Positions 43,857-53,167 are shown, counted from the first letter of the stretch. The stretch: DNA of 64,000 bases from Microbacterium sufflavum (GCF_023101165.1 NZ_CP078076.1:2976001-3040000), one strand, 5' to 3'. A program made the numbers and translations. Notes: a model not told the origin generated them from the letters alone.

Positions 43857-44552
43857 ATGGACATCATCCTCATCCCCGGACTCTGGCTCGACGCGCGCAG
43901 CTGGGACGACGTGATACCGGCGCTGGAGCAGGCAGGACACCGCACCCATCCGCTCACCCTTCCCGGTCTCGGGGCTTCCGGTCCGGCCGCCTCCGACATC
44001 GGCATGGCGGAGTGGGTGGCCGCGGGCGTGGCCGCCGTCGATGAGGTCGAGGGCGACGTGGTCGTCGTCGGTCACAGCGGAGGCGGCAATGTGACCTGGG
44101 GAGTCGCCGACGCGAGGCCCGAGCGCGTGCGGCGCGTGATCTTCGTCGACACGGTGCCGCCGCCGCCCGGTTCGGGCATCAATGAGTTCGAGGTCGTCGA
44201 CGGTGCCGTCCCGTTCCCCGGGTGGGACTTCTTCCCCGACGAGGATGTGCACGACCTCGACGACGCGACACGGGCCCGCACGGTCGGGCTGACGCAGAGC
44301 GTGCCGGGACGCGTGCCCGCGGACGAGATCCAGCTCGAGAACCCCGCGCGCCACTCCGTGCCGGTGACGCTGCTCATGGGCGGGCTCGACGAGGAGGCGT
44401 TCGAGGCGACGATCGCACAGTGGGGTGCATACGCGGAGGAATTCCACGCCATCGCCGACGCCGAGGTCGTGCGCATCGGGTCCGGCCACTGGCCGCAGTT
44501 CTCGGTTCCGCAGCGCCTGGGTGAGCTGCTGGTCGCCGCCGTCGCCCGGTGA
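43857..44552 (+). CDS. Alpha/beta hydrolase
   Basis: A 231-residue protein. IILIPGLWLDARSW is the oxyanion loop, VVVVGHSGGGNVTWG has the nucleophile Ser, and the C-terminal GSGHWPQFSVPQRL carries the catalytic His. An acid residue is probable in MGGLDEEAFEA. No lid is obvious. Substrate is unknown; relatives are annotated as esterases or peroxidases. TAGCGT (43845-43850) 6 nt before the ATG suggests leaderless expression. Confidence 0.88.
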   Translation: MDIILIPGLWLDARSWDDVIPALEQAGHRTHPLTLPGLGASGPAASDIGMAEWVAAGVAAVDEVEGDVVVVGHSGGGNVTWGVADARPERVRRVIFVDTVPPPPGSGINEFEVVDGAVPFPGWDFFPDEDVHDLDDATRARTVGLTQSVPGRVPADEIQLENPARHSVPVTLLMGGLDEEAFEATIAQWGAYAEEFHAIADAEVVRIGSGHWPQFSVPQRLGELLVAAVAR

Positions 44553-44594
44553 GTCGGACGTGCGGACGGGTCGGAGCCCGGGCCTCTCAGCGCG

Positions 44595-45305
44595 TCAGTG
44601 GCCCATCCCGAGGCCGCCGTCGACGGGAATGACGGCACCCGAGATGTAGGCGGCATCATCGCTCGCGAGCCAGGTGACCACACCCGCGACCTCATCCGCC
44701 GTCGCGAACCTTCCGGCGGGAATGCTGGCCTGGTACTGCTTCTGCGTCTCCTCCGGGAGCTCCGCGGTCATGTCGGTCTCGATGAACCCGGGCGCGACGA
44801 CGTTGGCGGTGATGCCGCGGGCCCCGAGCTCGCGCGTGATCGACCGGGCGAAGCCGACCAGGGCGCTCTTCGACGCTGCGTAGTTGACCTGACCGGCGGA
44901 GCCGTAGAGCCCGACGACGCTGGAGATGAGGATGATGCGTCCGAACCGTGCGCGCAGCATGCCCTTCGACGCACGCTTGACGACGCGGAAGGTGCCGCCG
45001 AGGTTGGTGGCGACCACGCTGTCGAAGTCGTCCTCGCTCATGCGCAGCAGGAGGGTGTCCTTCGTGATCCCGGCGTTGGCCACCACGACCTCGACCGGGC
45101 CGAGCTGCTGCTCGACCTCGGTGAACGCGGCATCGAGGGACGCGGCATCGGTGACATCGGCGCGCACCGTGAGCGTGCCCTCCGGACCCTCGCCGCTGCG
45201 GGCGGTGACGGCCACGCGGTGCCCCTCTCGCACGAAGCGCTCGGCGATGGCGCGGCCGATGCCGCGGTTGCCTCCGGTGACGAGGACGACGCGGTCAGCA
45301 CTCAT
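44595..45305 (-). CDS. fabG: 3-oxoacyl-ACP reductase
   Basis: A 236-residue NADPH-dependent reductase of fatty-acid elongation. TGGNRGIGRAIAERF is the cofactor loop, VVVANAGITKDTLL contains the NAG motif, SSVVGLYGSAGQVNYAASK has the catalytic Ser, Tyr and Lys, and VAPGFIETDMT is diagnostic of FabG. It is isolated from fabDHF (13 kb away). GGAG is present upstream. Actinobacteria have several FabG-like genes, so the main fatty-acid role is likely but not certain. Confidence 0.93.
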   Translation of the reverse strand: MSADRVVLVTGGNRGIGRAIAERFVREGHRVAVTARSGEGPEGTLTVRADVTDAASLDAAFTEVEQQLGPVEVVVANAGITKDTLLLRMSEDDFDSVVATNLGGTFRVVKRASKGMLRARFGRIILISSVVGLYGSAGQVNYAASKSALVGFARSITRELGARGITANVVAPGFIETDMTAELPEETQKQYQASIPAGRFATADEVAGVVTWLASDDAAYISGAVIPVDGGLGMGH

Positions 45306-45432
45306 GGGGGCACTCCTGCTCTGGTCGGGGGTCGGGTTTCCGAGCCGTGAACGATCCTAGCGACTGCAGCGAGCGTGCCCCGGGCGGAATCGGGGCGCCG
45401 CCGAGCCCGCACCGGCGTAGGCTGGAAGCATC

Positions 45433-45777
45433 GTGAAGAACGCACGTCGAGTCCCGGCCGTCACCTCTCTCCCCCAGTCTCCCGGGGACGAGAGCGACCA
45501 CCGCGTGCGCCGCTACGCGCTCACGATGACGATCCGCATCGTGTGCTTCGGCCTGATGTTCTTCGTGCAGCCGTTCGGGTGGTACACGTGGGTGTTCGCC
45601 CTGGCCGCCGCTGTGCTGCCCTACATCGCCGTGGTGTTCGCCAATGCGGGAAGCGACAGCACGGAGACCTCCGCCGAGTCGCCGTTGCAGGAGCTCGATG
45701 CGGCTCCCGGTCCTCCGCCTGTGCAGGAGGCGAACCTCGGCGTCTTCACGATCCGCGAAGGCCGCGCGGAGCAATGA
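45433..45777 (+). CDS. DUF3099 family membrane protein
   Basis: A 114-residue protein: basic N-terminus (RVRRYALTMTIRIVCFGLM), two hydrophobic helices (about residues 31-48 and 51-69) and an acidic soluble tail. The HRVRRYALTMTIRI...WYTWVFALAAAVLPYIAV pattern is DUF3099. GTG 45433 has GGAAG just upstream and TAGGCT (45418-45423). It overlaps the next gene by 4 bp and with SURF1 forms a tightly coupled trio. Confidence 0.9.
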   Translation: MKNARRVPAVTSLPQSPGDESDHRVRRYALTMTIRIVCFGLMFFVQPFGWYTWVFALAAAVLPYIAVVFANAGSDSTETSAESPLQELDAAPGPPPVQEANLGVFTIREGRAEQ

Positions 45778-45968
45778 CCGATCTGATCTGCTCGCGCGCC
45801 GGATGCCGGAGCGCGGCGACCAGCCAGGTCGTGTGGCGCAATCCCCGCATCCACGCCCCCGACCGCGAGAAGATCTGGCTGGCGTGCCCCGAGCACGTGG
45901 ACTTCCTCCGCGACTATCTGGCCGCCCGTGACTTCCCCGTGACCGTGAGAGACGGTGTGCCCTCGTGA
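45774..45968 (+). CDS. Small zinc-finger protein
   Basis: A 64-residue protein. C6, C11, C38 and H41 (ICSRAGCRSAA, then WLACPEHVDFL) give a plausible zinc site of type C-x4-C...C-x2-H. The rest is a short helix (FLRDYLAARDFPV). The ATG overlaps the DUF3099 stop (ATGA), and its own stop overlaps the SURF1 start (GTGA). Small acetone-like zinc-finger proteins beside SURF1 are common in Microbacteriaceae; role unknown. Confidence 0.85.
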   Translation: MTDLICSRAGCRSAATSQVVWRNPRIHAPDREKIWLACPEHVDFLRDYLAARDFPVTVRDGVPS

Positions 45969-46777
45969 ACAACCGCCTGACCCGCTGGGGCGTCTACACC
46001 CTGATCGCGATCGGGTTCGCGATCGCCTGCGCCTTCCTGTCGCACTGGCAGTTCGAGCGCAACGAATCGCGGGCCGAGCAGATCGCGCTGGTCGAGCAGA
46101 ACTACGACGCCCCCGCGGTGCCCCTCACCGAGGTGCTGGGCGACGACGACGTGCTCGATCCCGACGACGAGTGGCGGCCGGTCACCCTGCAGGGCGAGTA
46201 CCTCGCCGACGAACAGCTGCTCGTGCGCAACCGCCCGCACGGGGGCACGAGCGCCTTCGAGGTGCTGGTGCCGTTCCGCGATGTCGACGGTCGCGTGCTG
46301 ATCGTCGACCGGGGGTGGGTTCCGCCGGGCGAGGGTGACGTGCCGGACGCCATCCCCGCCCCACCGTCCGGCGAGGTCACGGTCACCGTGCGCCTTCGAC
46401 CCGGCGAGCCGCTTCCCGCCTCCGGTCGCGGCGCGCCGGAAGGCCAGGTGCCCACGATCCATCTGCCGTCGATCTCCGAGACCATCGACGGTGGCGCCCT
46501 CACCGGCGCTTACGGGCGACTGGTGTCGGAGGACCCGGCGGGCTCGGGAACCCTCGGCGGCTTCGAGTCGCCCACCGACGATCCCGGTCCGCACCTGTCG
46601 TACGCGATCCAGTGGATCCTGTTCGCGATCATGGGGTTCATCTTCATCGGCTACATCATCCGCACCGAGATCGTGAAGCACCGCGAGGAGCTCGAGGGGA
46701 AGCCGGCACCCGTGAAGGCGCCGCGCCGGCGCGACCGCGACGCCGACGTCGAGGACGAGCTGCTCGACGCCCGCTGA
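45965..46777 (+). CDS. SURF1 family cytochrome oxidase assembly protein
   Basis: A 270-residue membrane protein for heme a insertion or cytochrome c oxidase assembly. Two helices flank an external domain: residues 8-26 (GVYTLIAIGFAIACAFLSHW) and about 215-236 (YAIQWILFAIMGFIFIGYI). WQFERNESRAEQ after helix 1, VDRGWVPPG and HLSYAIQW before helix 2 are SURF1 hallmarks. The C-terminus is charged. GTG start overlaps the zinc-finger gene. Confidence 0.94.
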   Translation: MNNRLTRWGVYTLIAIGFAIACAFLSHWQFERNESRAEQIALVEQNYDAPAVPLTEVLGDDDVLDPDDEWRPVTLQGEYLADEQLLVRNRPHGGTSAFEVLVPFRDVDGRVLIVDRGWVPPGEGDVPDAIPAPPSGEVTVTVRLRPGEPLPASGRGAPEGQVPTIHLPSISETIDGGALTGAYGRLVSEDPAGSGTLGGFESPTDDPGPHLSYAIQWILFAIMGFIFIGYIIRTEIVKHREELEGKPAPVKAPRRRDRDADVEDELLDAR

Positions 46778-46795
46778 GCCCGAGTGCCGCGCCGC

Positions 46796-47386
46796 TCAGG
46801 TGTCGGTCGTACCGCTCACGTGCCGTCCCCAGCCGCCGCGTGCCACCTCGTACACGATCCGAGTGTGCCGTCGATCGGTCGCCCCCTGCCAGAACTCCAC
46901 CCGCGAGGGCTGCAGGCGCCACAGCACCCAGTCCCCGGCGGCGACCCCGTACCGCGCGGCCGGAGACCGTGCGGCCAGGTCGACCGCGCTCTCCGCGGGC
47001 GTCGCCTCCCGCACCGGCCCGCGGAGCCGCACCGCCCGGGCGAGCGGCTGCCACCAGAAGTTCAGTGCCGCCACGGCGTGCACGGCGAGCTGGACGCCCT
47101 TGCCCGACGAACGAGGCCCCGCGAACGCCCATCCGCGGGCGTCCGCATCCTTGAGGAGGAGCGTGCGCGCATCCGGCATGCCGTCGCGATCGACCGTCGC
47201 CAGGGTGGCGGCGTGCGGCTCCGGCACCCCCTGATCGGCAGCGAGCCGGATCCACGAGAGGAACAGCGGCAGGGGCTCCGCCGGGAGCGCGGCGACGTCG
47301 ACCGATCGCCCGCGACCGGTGAGCGCCGGCCGGCTCCGCAGCCATGCGCGCATGTCGGACGGATGGTTCGGCGCGGGCGTGCTCAT
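46796..47386 (-). CDS. pdxH: Pyridoxamine/pyridoxine 5'-phosphate oxidase family
   Basis: A 196-residue FMN-binding oxidoreductase. ATLATVDRDGMPDARTLLLKD, ALNFWWQPLARAVRLRGPV and the C-terminal VEFWQGATDRRHTRIVYE match the PdxH pattern, including the basic residues that hold FMN and phosphate. It is shorter than E. coli PdxH (218) mainly at the N-terminus. It should make pyridoxal 5'-phosphate. ATG 47386 fits the family start; a 43-bp gap separates it from the ABC-F gene upstream. Confidence 0.88.
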   Translation of the reverse strand: MSTPAPNHPSDMRAWLRSRPALTGRGRSVDVAALPAEPLPLFLSWIRLAADQGVPEPHAATLATVDRDGMPDARTLLLKDADARGWAFAGPRSSGKGVQLAVHAVAALNFWWQPLARAVRLRGPVREATPAESAVDLAARSPAARYGVAAGDWVLWRLQPSRVEFWQGATDRRHTRIVYEVARGGWGRHVSGTTDT

Positions 47387-47429
47387 GCTCCCGATGATGT
47401 CACGCCGCCGTCGCTCGGGCCGCGCCGGG

Positions 47430-49028
47430 TCAGGCGAGCTCGATGAGCTCCTGGTACTCCTGGTTCCAGATGTCCTCGACGCCGTCCGGGAGGATGAGCA
47501 CCCGCTCCGGGTTGAGCGACTGCACCGCTCCGGGGTCGTGCGACACGAGCACCACGGCGCCCTCGTAGTGCGCGAGCGCCCCGAGGATCTCCTCGCGCGA
47601 CGCCGGGTCGAGGTTGTTGGTCGGCTCGTCGAGCAGCAGCAGGTTGGCCGACGAGACCACGAGCGTGGCGAGCGAGAGGCGGGTCTTCTCCCCACCGGAA
47701 AGCACCCCGGCGGGCTTCAGGACGTCGTCGCCGGTGAACAGGAACGAGCCGAGCACCTTGCGCGCCTCCGTCTCGGTGATGTGCGGAGCGGCGGAGACCA
47801 TGTTCTCCAGCACCGAGCGGGAGACGTCGAGGTTCTCGTGCTCCTGCGCGTAGTAGCCCACCTTGAGGCCGTGCCCCGGCTCGAGCTGGCCCGTGTCGGG
47901 CTGGTCGACCCCGGCGAGCATCCGCAGCAGCGTCGTCTTCCCTGCGCCGTTGAGTCCGAGGACGACCACCTTCGAGCCGCGGTCGATCGCGAGGTCGACA
48001 TCGGTGAAGATCTCCAGCGAGCCGTAGGACTTCGACAGCCCGGACGCCATGAGCGGGGTCTTGCCGCAGGGGGCCGGCTTCGGGAACCGCAGCTTCGCGA
48101 CCCGGTCCTCCTGCCGCACCTCGTCGAGTCCGGCGAGCAGCTTCTCGGCGCGCGCGATCATCTGGTGCGCGGCCGCGGCCTTCGACGCCTTGGCGCCGAA
48201 GCGCGCGGCCTGCTGCTGCAGCGTCGTCGCCTTCTTCTCCGCGTTCGCGCGCTCCTTCTTCCGGCGCTCCTCGTCGGCGGCACGCTGGCGCAGGTAGTTC
48301 TTCCAGTTCATGTTGTAGATGTCGATGACCTGGCGGTTCGCGTCGAGATAGAACACGCGGTTCACGGTCTCCCCCACGAGCTCGACGTCGTGGCTGATGA
48401 CGATCAGGCCACCCTTGTAGTTCTTCAGGAACTCACGAAGCCACACGACGCTGTCGGCGTCGAGGTGGTTGGTCGGCTCGTCGAGGATCATCGTGTCGGC
48501 GTCGGAGAACAGGATGCGCGCCAGCTCGATGCGCCGACGCTGACCGCCCGACAGCGTCGAGAGCGGCTGGTCGAGGATGCGGTCCGGCAGCGAGAGGTTG
48601 TGTGCGATGGACGCGGCCTCCGCCTCCGCGGCGTACCCGCCCTGCGCCTCGAACCGCTCCGTGAGCGTGGCGTAGCGCTTCATGGCCTTCGCCGCGACCG
48701 CCGGGTCGTCCGAGCCCATCGCGAGCGATGCCTCCGTCATGCCGAGGTTCAGCTGACCGAGGCCGCGCGCGTCGAGGATGCGCGTGCGCGCGAGGTCTTC
48801 GGGGTTCCCGGAACGCGGGTCCTGCGGCAGGTAGCCGAGCTCACCCGATCGGGTGACCGAGCCGCCGGAGGGCAGCACATCCCCCGCGAGCACCTTGGTG
48901 AGAGTGGTCTTGCCGGCGCCGTTGCGCCCGACCAATCCGATCTTGTCTCCGTCGCCCACGCGGAACGACACGTTCTCCATCAGCAGGCGCGCGCCAACGC
49001 GGATCTCGAGGTCGTGCACGGCAAGCAC
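47430..49028 (-). CDS. ABC-F family ATPase
   Basis: A 532-residue soluble protein with two ABC domains. First: [45 protein letters not shown]. Second: [49 protein letters not shown] charged linker of about 70 residues (RQRAADEERRKKERANAEK) joins them, as in ribosome-acting ABC-F proteins such as EttA-like or resistance factors. No membrane domain is present. GTG 49028 fits the conserved VLAVHDLEIRVGARLL start. A role in translation is expected, exact function unknown. Confidence 0.93.
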   Translation of the reverse strand: MLAVHDLEIRVGARLLMENVSFRVGDGDKIGLVGRNGAGKTTLTKVLAGDVLPSGGSVTRSGELGYLPQDPRSGNPEDLARTRILDARGLGQLNLGMTEASLAMGSDDPAVAAKAMKRYATLTERFEAQGGYAAEAEAASIAHNLSLPDRILDQPLSTLSGGQRRRIELARILFSDADTMILDEPTNHLDADSVVWLREFLKNYKGGLIVISHDVELVGETVNRVFYLDANRQVIDIYNMNWKNYLRQRAADEERRKKERANAEKKATTLQQQAARFGAKASKAAAAHQMIARAEKLLAGLDEVRQEDRVAKLRFPKPAPCGKTPLMASGLSKSYGSLEIFTDVDLAIDRGSKVVVLGLNGAGKTTLLRMLAGVDQPDTGQLEPGHGLKVGYYAQEHENLDVSRSVLENMVSAAPHITETEARKVLGSFLFTGDDVLKPAGVLSGGEKTRLSLATLVVSSANLLLLDEPTNNLDPASREEILGALAHYEGAVVLVSHDPGAVQSLNPERVLILPDGVEDIWNQEYQELIELA

Positions 49029-49191
49029 AGCGGACGTCCGTTCCTTCGGGGCGGGTGAGCGGCCGATCGGCCAGCCTCCCAGTATATGCCGCCCGGAGAG
49101 CCTCACCGCCCGGCAAGATCCCTCCCGAGAGTGAGAGCCGGAATACCGCAGAGGGATGCCCGCTGCGCGACCGCCCGCCTACCGTGCAGGA

Positions 49192-49809
49192 GTGGACATC
49201 CTCAACGAGCTCATCATGCAGGCGATCGCCTCCCCCTGGCTGTACCTGGTGTTGTTCGCCGTCACGGTGATCGACGGGTTCTTCCCGCCCGTGCCGAGCG
49301 AGACCGTGCTCGTCGCCGCGGCCGCCGTCGCCGCATCCACCGGCGACGGAGACCTGCTTCTCCTGGGGCTCGTCGCGGCGGTCGGCGCCGCCATCGGCGA
49401 CAACCTCGCCTTCCTGATCGGACGCCGGCTGGGCACCTCACGATTCGCCTGGATGCGGCGGCCGAGGGTGGTCACGGCCTTCGCATACGCCCAGCGCGCG
49501 CTCGCTCGACGCAGCGCCACGCTCATCCTCGGCGCGCGGTACATCCCCGTCGGTCGCGTCGCGGTGAACATGTCCGCGGGTGCGCTGGGCTTCCCCTGGC
49601 GCCGGTTCCTGCCCCTGAGCCTCATCGCGGGCGCGAGCTGGAGCGTCTTCAGCCTCGCGATCGGGCTGCTCGCCGGTGCATGGATCAAGGACCAGCCCCT
49701 GCTCAGCGCTCTGCTCGGCATCGGCGTGGCCCTGGTGATCGGTGTCGTGATCGACCGGATCGCCGCCGCCCGTCGTCGCCGTGCGCCCGTGGCCCACCTG
49801 GCAGGATGA
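49192..49809 (+). CDS. DedA family membrane protein
   Basis: A 205-residue protein with several hydrophobic segments. FFPPVPSETVLVAAA is the re-entrant loop motif, and GARYIPVGRVAVNMSAG fits the DedA [F/Y]xxxR...G signature. DedA proteins flip phosphatidyl lipids or undecaprenyl phosphate across the membrane. GTG 49192 has TACCGT (49180-49185) 6 nt upstream; a longer in-frame start at 49156 lacks support. Its stop overlaps the histidine kinase ATG region. Confidence 0.9.
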   Translation: MDILNELIMQAIASPWLYLVLFAVTVIDGFFPPVPSETVLVAAAAVAASTGDGDLLLLGLVAAVGAAIGDNLAFLIGRRLGTSRFAWMRRPRVVTAFAYAQRALARRSATLILGARYIPVGRVAVNMSAGALGFPWRRFLPLSLIAGASWSVFSLAIGLLAGAWIKDQPLLSALLGIGVALVIGVVIDRIAAARRRRAPVAHLAG

Positions 49810-49814
49810 GAGTC

Positions 49815-51104
49815 ATGGCACGCCGCCGAGCCCGACCCCCGCGCGCGCCGCGGATGAACCGCCGCACCACCGCCCTCGCGGCGCTGTATGCGGCGGTCGT
49901 CGTGCTGTACGCGCTGCTCGTGCCCCTGCAGACCGTGCTCTCCGGCACCCCCCTGCCGCTGACGTTCCTCGTCGGCGCGGCGCTGTGCGGAGCGCCGCTC
50001 GTCGCCCTCGCCCGACCGCGCACCGCCATCGCGCTGTTCACCGCCGCGACCTTCACCCTGCCGCTCCTCGTGGTCCCCGCGCAGGCCATCCAGTCGCCGT
50101 GGCCCTGGTCGGTGCCGGCACTGCTCACCTTCGTCCTGTTCGTGGGGGTCGTGACCTTCGTGCACGGCCCCCGCCTCGGAGCCGTCGCCCTCGTGCTCGG
50201 GGCCCTCACGTCGCTCACCGCTCCGCTGCTGCGAGCCGACATGGTCGCCAGCGACGCGTCCGCCGGGAGTGCGACCGCCGACCTCATCGTGACGTCGTCG
50301 CTCGCCGCGGCCATGTACCTCATCGCGGTGCTCGTCGCCGGACGTGTCCGCGTGGCCCAGGAGCTCACGCGTGAGCGGGAGCACAGCGCGCTGGAGGAGT
50401 CGCGCCGCGCCCTCGTCGAGGAGCGCACACGGATCGCGCGCGAGCTGCACGACGTGGTGGCGCACAGCATGTCGGTCATCCAGGTGCAGGCGTCCACCGC
50501 GCGATACCGGATCCCCGGTCTCGACGACACCGCGACGGCCGAGTTCGAGGACATCGCCGCGACCGCCCGCACCTCGCTCACCGAGATGCGGCGCATGCTG
50601 GGGGTGCTGCGCACGGAGGACCAGCACGCCGAGCTCGCCCCGCAGCAGGGCCTGGACGACGTCCCCGCGCTCGTCGACAGCATCCGCCGCGCCGGCGTCG
50701 AGGTGGGGCTCGTGATGGAGGGCACGGATGCCGCGTCTGGCGCGGAGCCCACCGTGCAGATCGCCGCGTTCCGCATCGTGCAGGAGGCGCTGAGCAACGC
50801 CGTGCGCCATGCTCCGGGGGCCCGTGTCACGGTGCGCGTGCACGCGGACCCGGCGGCGCTGCGGCTCGTCGTGCAGAACGCCGCGCCGCCGCGACCGCCG
50901 GAAGCCCACCCCGGGGGCTACGGGCTGCGGGGAATGCGCGAGCGCGCGGAGATCCTCGGCGGCAGCCTCTCCGCCGGCCCCACGGACGACGGCGGGTGGC
51001 GCGTCGAGGCGACCCTCCCCCTGGCCAACGGCTCGACCCCGACCACCGCCGACCACGGCATGACGGCAGCCCCGCCGGCCGCAGCAGACGAGGAGACCCC
51101 GTGA
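49815..51104 (+). CDS. NarL-type sensor histidine kinase
   Basis: A 429-residue membrane kinase. Six hydrophobic segments occupy about residues 15-190 without a sizeable external loop, so the input signal is probably in the membrane. Then follow a helical region, the HisKA_3 box RIARELHDVVAHSMSVIQV with H212, the ATPase N box FRIVQEALSNAVRHA and the G box GGYGLRGMRERAEILGG. AGGA 8 nt upstream supports ATG 49815; ATG 49806 is an alternative overlapping the DedA stop. It overlaps the response regulator by 4 bp. Confidence 0.93.
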   Translation: MARRRARPPRAPRMNRRTTALAALYAAVVVLYALLVPLQTVLSGTPLPLTFLVGAALCGAPLVALARPRTAIALFTAATFTLPLLVVPAQAIQSPWPWSVPALLTFVLFVGVVTFVHGPRLGAVALVLGALTSLTAPLLRADMVASDASAGSATADLIVTSSLAAAMYLIAVLVAGRVRVAQELTREREHSALEESRRALVEERTRIARELHDVVAHSMSVIQVQASTARYRIPGLDDTATAEFEDIAATARTSLTEMRRMLGVLRTEDQHAELAPQQGLDDVPALVDSIRRAGVEVGLVMEGTDAASGAEPTVQIAAFRIVQEALSNAVRHAPGARVTVRVHADPAALRLVVQNAAPPRPPEAHPGGYGLRGMRERAEILGGSLSAGPTDDGGWRVEATLPLANGSTPTTADHGMTAAPPAAADEETP

Positions 51105-51772
51105 CGATCAGCGTGCTCATCGCCGACGACCAGGCGATGGTCCGTGCGGGTTTCGCCGCCCTTCTCGACGCCCACGACGGGATCCGCGTGGCCGGACAGG
51201 CCGCGAACGGCGCCGAGGCCGTGGCGCTGTCCGCCCGGCTCGATCCGGACGTGATCCTGATGGACGTGCGGATGCCGGAGCTCGACGGCATCGAGGCCAC
51301 GCGCCGCATCCTCGGCACGTCGTATCCCGCCGCTCACGTGCCGCGCATCCTGATGCTCACGACGTTCGACATCGACGACTACGTCTACGACGCGCTGGAG
51401 GCGGGCGCGAGCGGCTTCCTGCTCAAGGACGCCCTGCCCGAGGAGCTCGTGCACGCGGTGCGGGTGGTCGCGGGCGGCGACGCCCTGCTGGCTCCGAGCG
51501 TCACCCGCCGCATGATCGAGCAGTTCGCCGGACGACGCCCGCGCGCCCCCCGCTCCGCGACCGTGCTGGCGGAGCTGACCGATCGCGAGCGCGAGGTGCT
51601 GGTGCTGATCGGTCGCGGACGGTCGAACTCCGAGATCGCCACGGACCTCTTCATCGCGGAGCAGACCGTGAAGACGCACGTGGGCAAGGTGCTGTCCAAG
51701 CTCGGCCTGCGCGACCGGGTTCATGCGGTGATCCTCGCTTACGACACCGGGCTGGTCGAGCCCTCGTCCTGA
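51101..51772 (+). CDS. LuxR/NarL-family response regulator
   Basis: A 223-residue regulator paired with the kinase upstream (GTGA overlap). The receiver has D8/D9 (LIADDQAMVRAGF), phosphorylation site D55 in VILMDVRMPELDG, and switch T and K in TTFDIDDY and FLLKDALPEE. The C-terminal HTH is LTDREREVLVLIGRGRSNSE, then IAEQTVKTHVGKVLSKLGL. The acyltransferase gene 96 bp downstream is a possible target. Confidence 0.95.
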   Translation: MTISVLIADDQAMVRAGFAALLDAHDGIRVAGQAANGAEAVALSARLDPDVILMDVRMPELDGIEATRRILGTSYPAAHVPRILMLTTFDIDDYVYDALEAGASGFLLKDALPEELVHAVRVVAGGDALLAPSVTRRMIEQFAGRRPRAPRSATVLAELTDREREVLVLIGRGRSNSEIATDLFIAEQTVKTHVGKVLSKLGLRDRVHAVILAYDTGLVEPSS

Positions 51773-51868
51773 CTCGCCCCACGGTAGGGGTCTGATCGAC
51801 ACCGCAGGGTGATGCCGCCGCGGACACCCCGTCCCTAGCCTCCGAGGACACCGTTCCGAGGAGGACCC

Positions 51869-53164
51869 ATGGCCATCGTCCAGGCGCTGCCCGCCGCCGC
51901 TCCCCCGCCCGCGCCGTCCGCACGACGCGACACCGGCATCGACTTCATCCGCGCGCTCTGCGTGCTCGGCGTGGTGGTGCTGCACGCCATCATGGTGGGC
52001 GTCACAGTGGCCGACGGCGCCCCGGTGTTCGAGAACGCGAGCGACGGCACGGGATGGATCGCACCGCTCAGCTGGGTGCTGCAGGTCATGCCGCTGTTCT
52101 TCGTGATCGGAGGGTTCTCCGGGCTGCTCGCCTCCCGTCGGCTGCGGGCGAGGGGCGCGAGCACCCTCGACTTCCTGACCGCACGGGTACACCGGCTGCT
52201 GCGTCCCACAGTCATCACGATCGCCGCGGTCGGCGTGGCGCTGGCCGTCCTGACGCTCCTCGGCGTGCCGGCCGAGCTGATCGCGGTCGCGGGCTTCCGC
52301 TACGGGCAGCCCCTCTGGTTCCTCGGGGTCTTCCTGCTGTGCCAGCTGCTGCTGCCCGCCCTGGCGGCCCTCCACGAGCGTGCTCCGCTGCGCACGATCG
52401 GCGCGCTCGCGGCCACCTCGGTCGCGGTGGATGCGCTACGCGGCGTGACCGGCGTGGCAGGACTGGGGTTCCTCAACCTCGCCTTCGTCTGGCTCACGCT
52501 GCAGCAGCTCGGATTCTTCCTCGCCGACGGGCGCATCGACGCCCTCGCCCGCCGCACCCGGGTCGCCGTCACCGCGGGCGCCGGAGTGCTCCTCACCGTG
52601 CTCTTCGTCGCCGGCGTGTACTCCCCCGACCTCATCGCCAACATCAACCCGCCCACCGCCGCGCTCCTGCTGGTCGGCGTCGTCCACACGGGCCTGCTGT
52701 CCCTGCACCGCGAGCGGATCGCCCGGGCGAGCAGCACCGTCGCGGCGGCGGCGTTCACGCGATTCGTCACCCGCCGCACGATGACGATCTACCTGTGGCA
52801 CATGCCCGTGCTGCTGGCGATGGCCGGCGTGACCGCGGTCGTCGCCCTCGGCACCGGTGCCGCTCTCCCGGCGCTCGACGGCCCGGAGTGGTGGCTGACA
52901 CGCCCGCTGTGGCTGCTGTCGGCGCTGGCCCTGACCGCCGGGGTGGCCGTCGCCGTCGACCGCTTCGAACGACAGCCGGCACCGACGGGCACCCGATCGT
53001 CCGGGCGGCTGGTCTCGGCCGGGCTGCTCGGGCTCGGCGGCGTGGTGCTGCTGCTGGTCGTGGGCACGTCCGTCACGACCGCGATCGTGGCCGTGGCCCT
53101 GCTGATGACCGCGCTGCGCCTCGCCAGGGCGGCCGAACCGGTGCCAGCGCTCGCGATCGGGTGA
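51869..53164 (+). CDS. Membrane acyltransferase (acyltransferase 3 family)
   Basis: A 431-residue protein with about ten hydrophobic segments. GIDFIRALCVLGVVVLHAI near the N-terminus contains the R and H typical of acyltransferase 3 proteins, which modify sugars or cell-envelope polymers with acetyl or acyl groups. RTMTIYLWHMPVLL near residue 310 carries a second conserved H. GGAGG and TAGCCT (possible -10) lie upstream. Whether it is regulated by the neighbouring two-component system is inference. Confidence 0.88.
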   Translation: MAIVQALPAAAPPPAPSARRDTGIDFIRALCVLGVVVLHAIMVGVTVADGAPVFENASDGTGWIAPLSWVLQVMPLFFVIGGFSGLLASRRLRARGASTLDFLTARVHRLLRPTVITIAAVGVALAVLTLLGVPAELIAVAGFRYGQPLWFLGVFLLCQLLLPALAALHERAPLRTIGALAATSVAVDALRGVTGVAGLGFLNLAFVWLTLQQLGFFLADGRIDALARRTRVAVTAGAGVLLTVLFVAGVYSPDLIANINPPTAALLLVGVVHTGLLSLHRERIARASSTVAAAAFTRFVTRRTMTIYLWHMPVLLAMAGVTAVVALGTGAALPALDGPEWWLTRPLWLLSALALTAGVAVAVDRFERQPAPTGTRSSGRLVSAGLLGLGGVVLLLVVGTSVTTAIVAVALLMTALRLARAAEPVPALAIG

Positions 53165-53167
53165 GGC

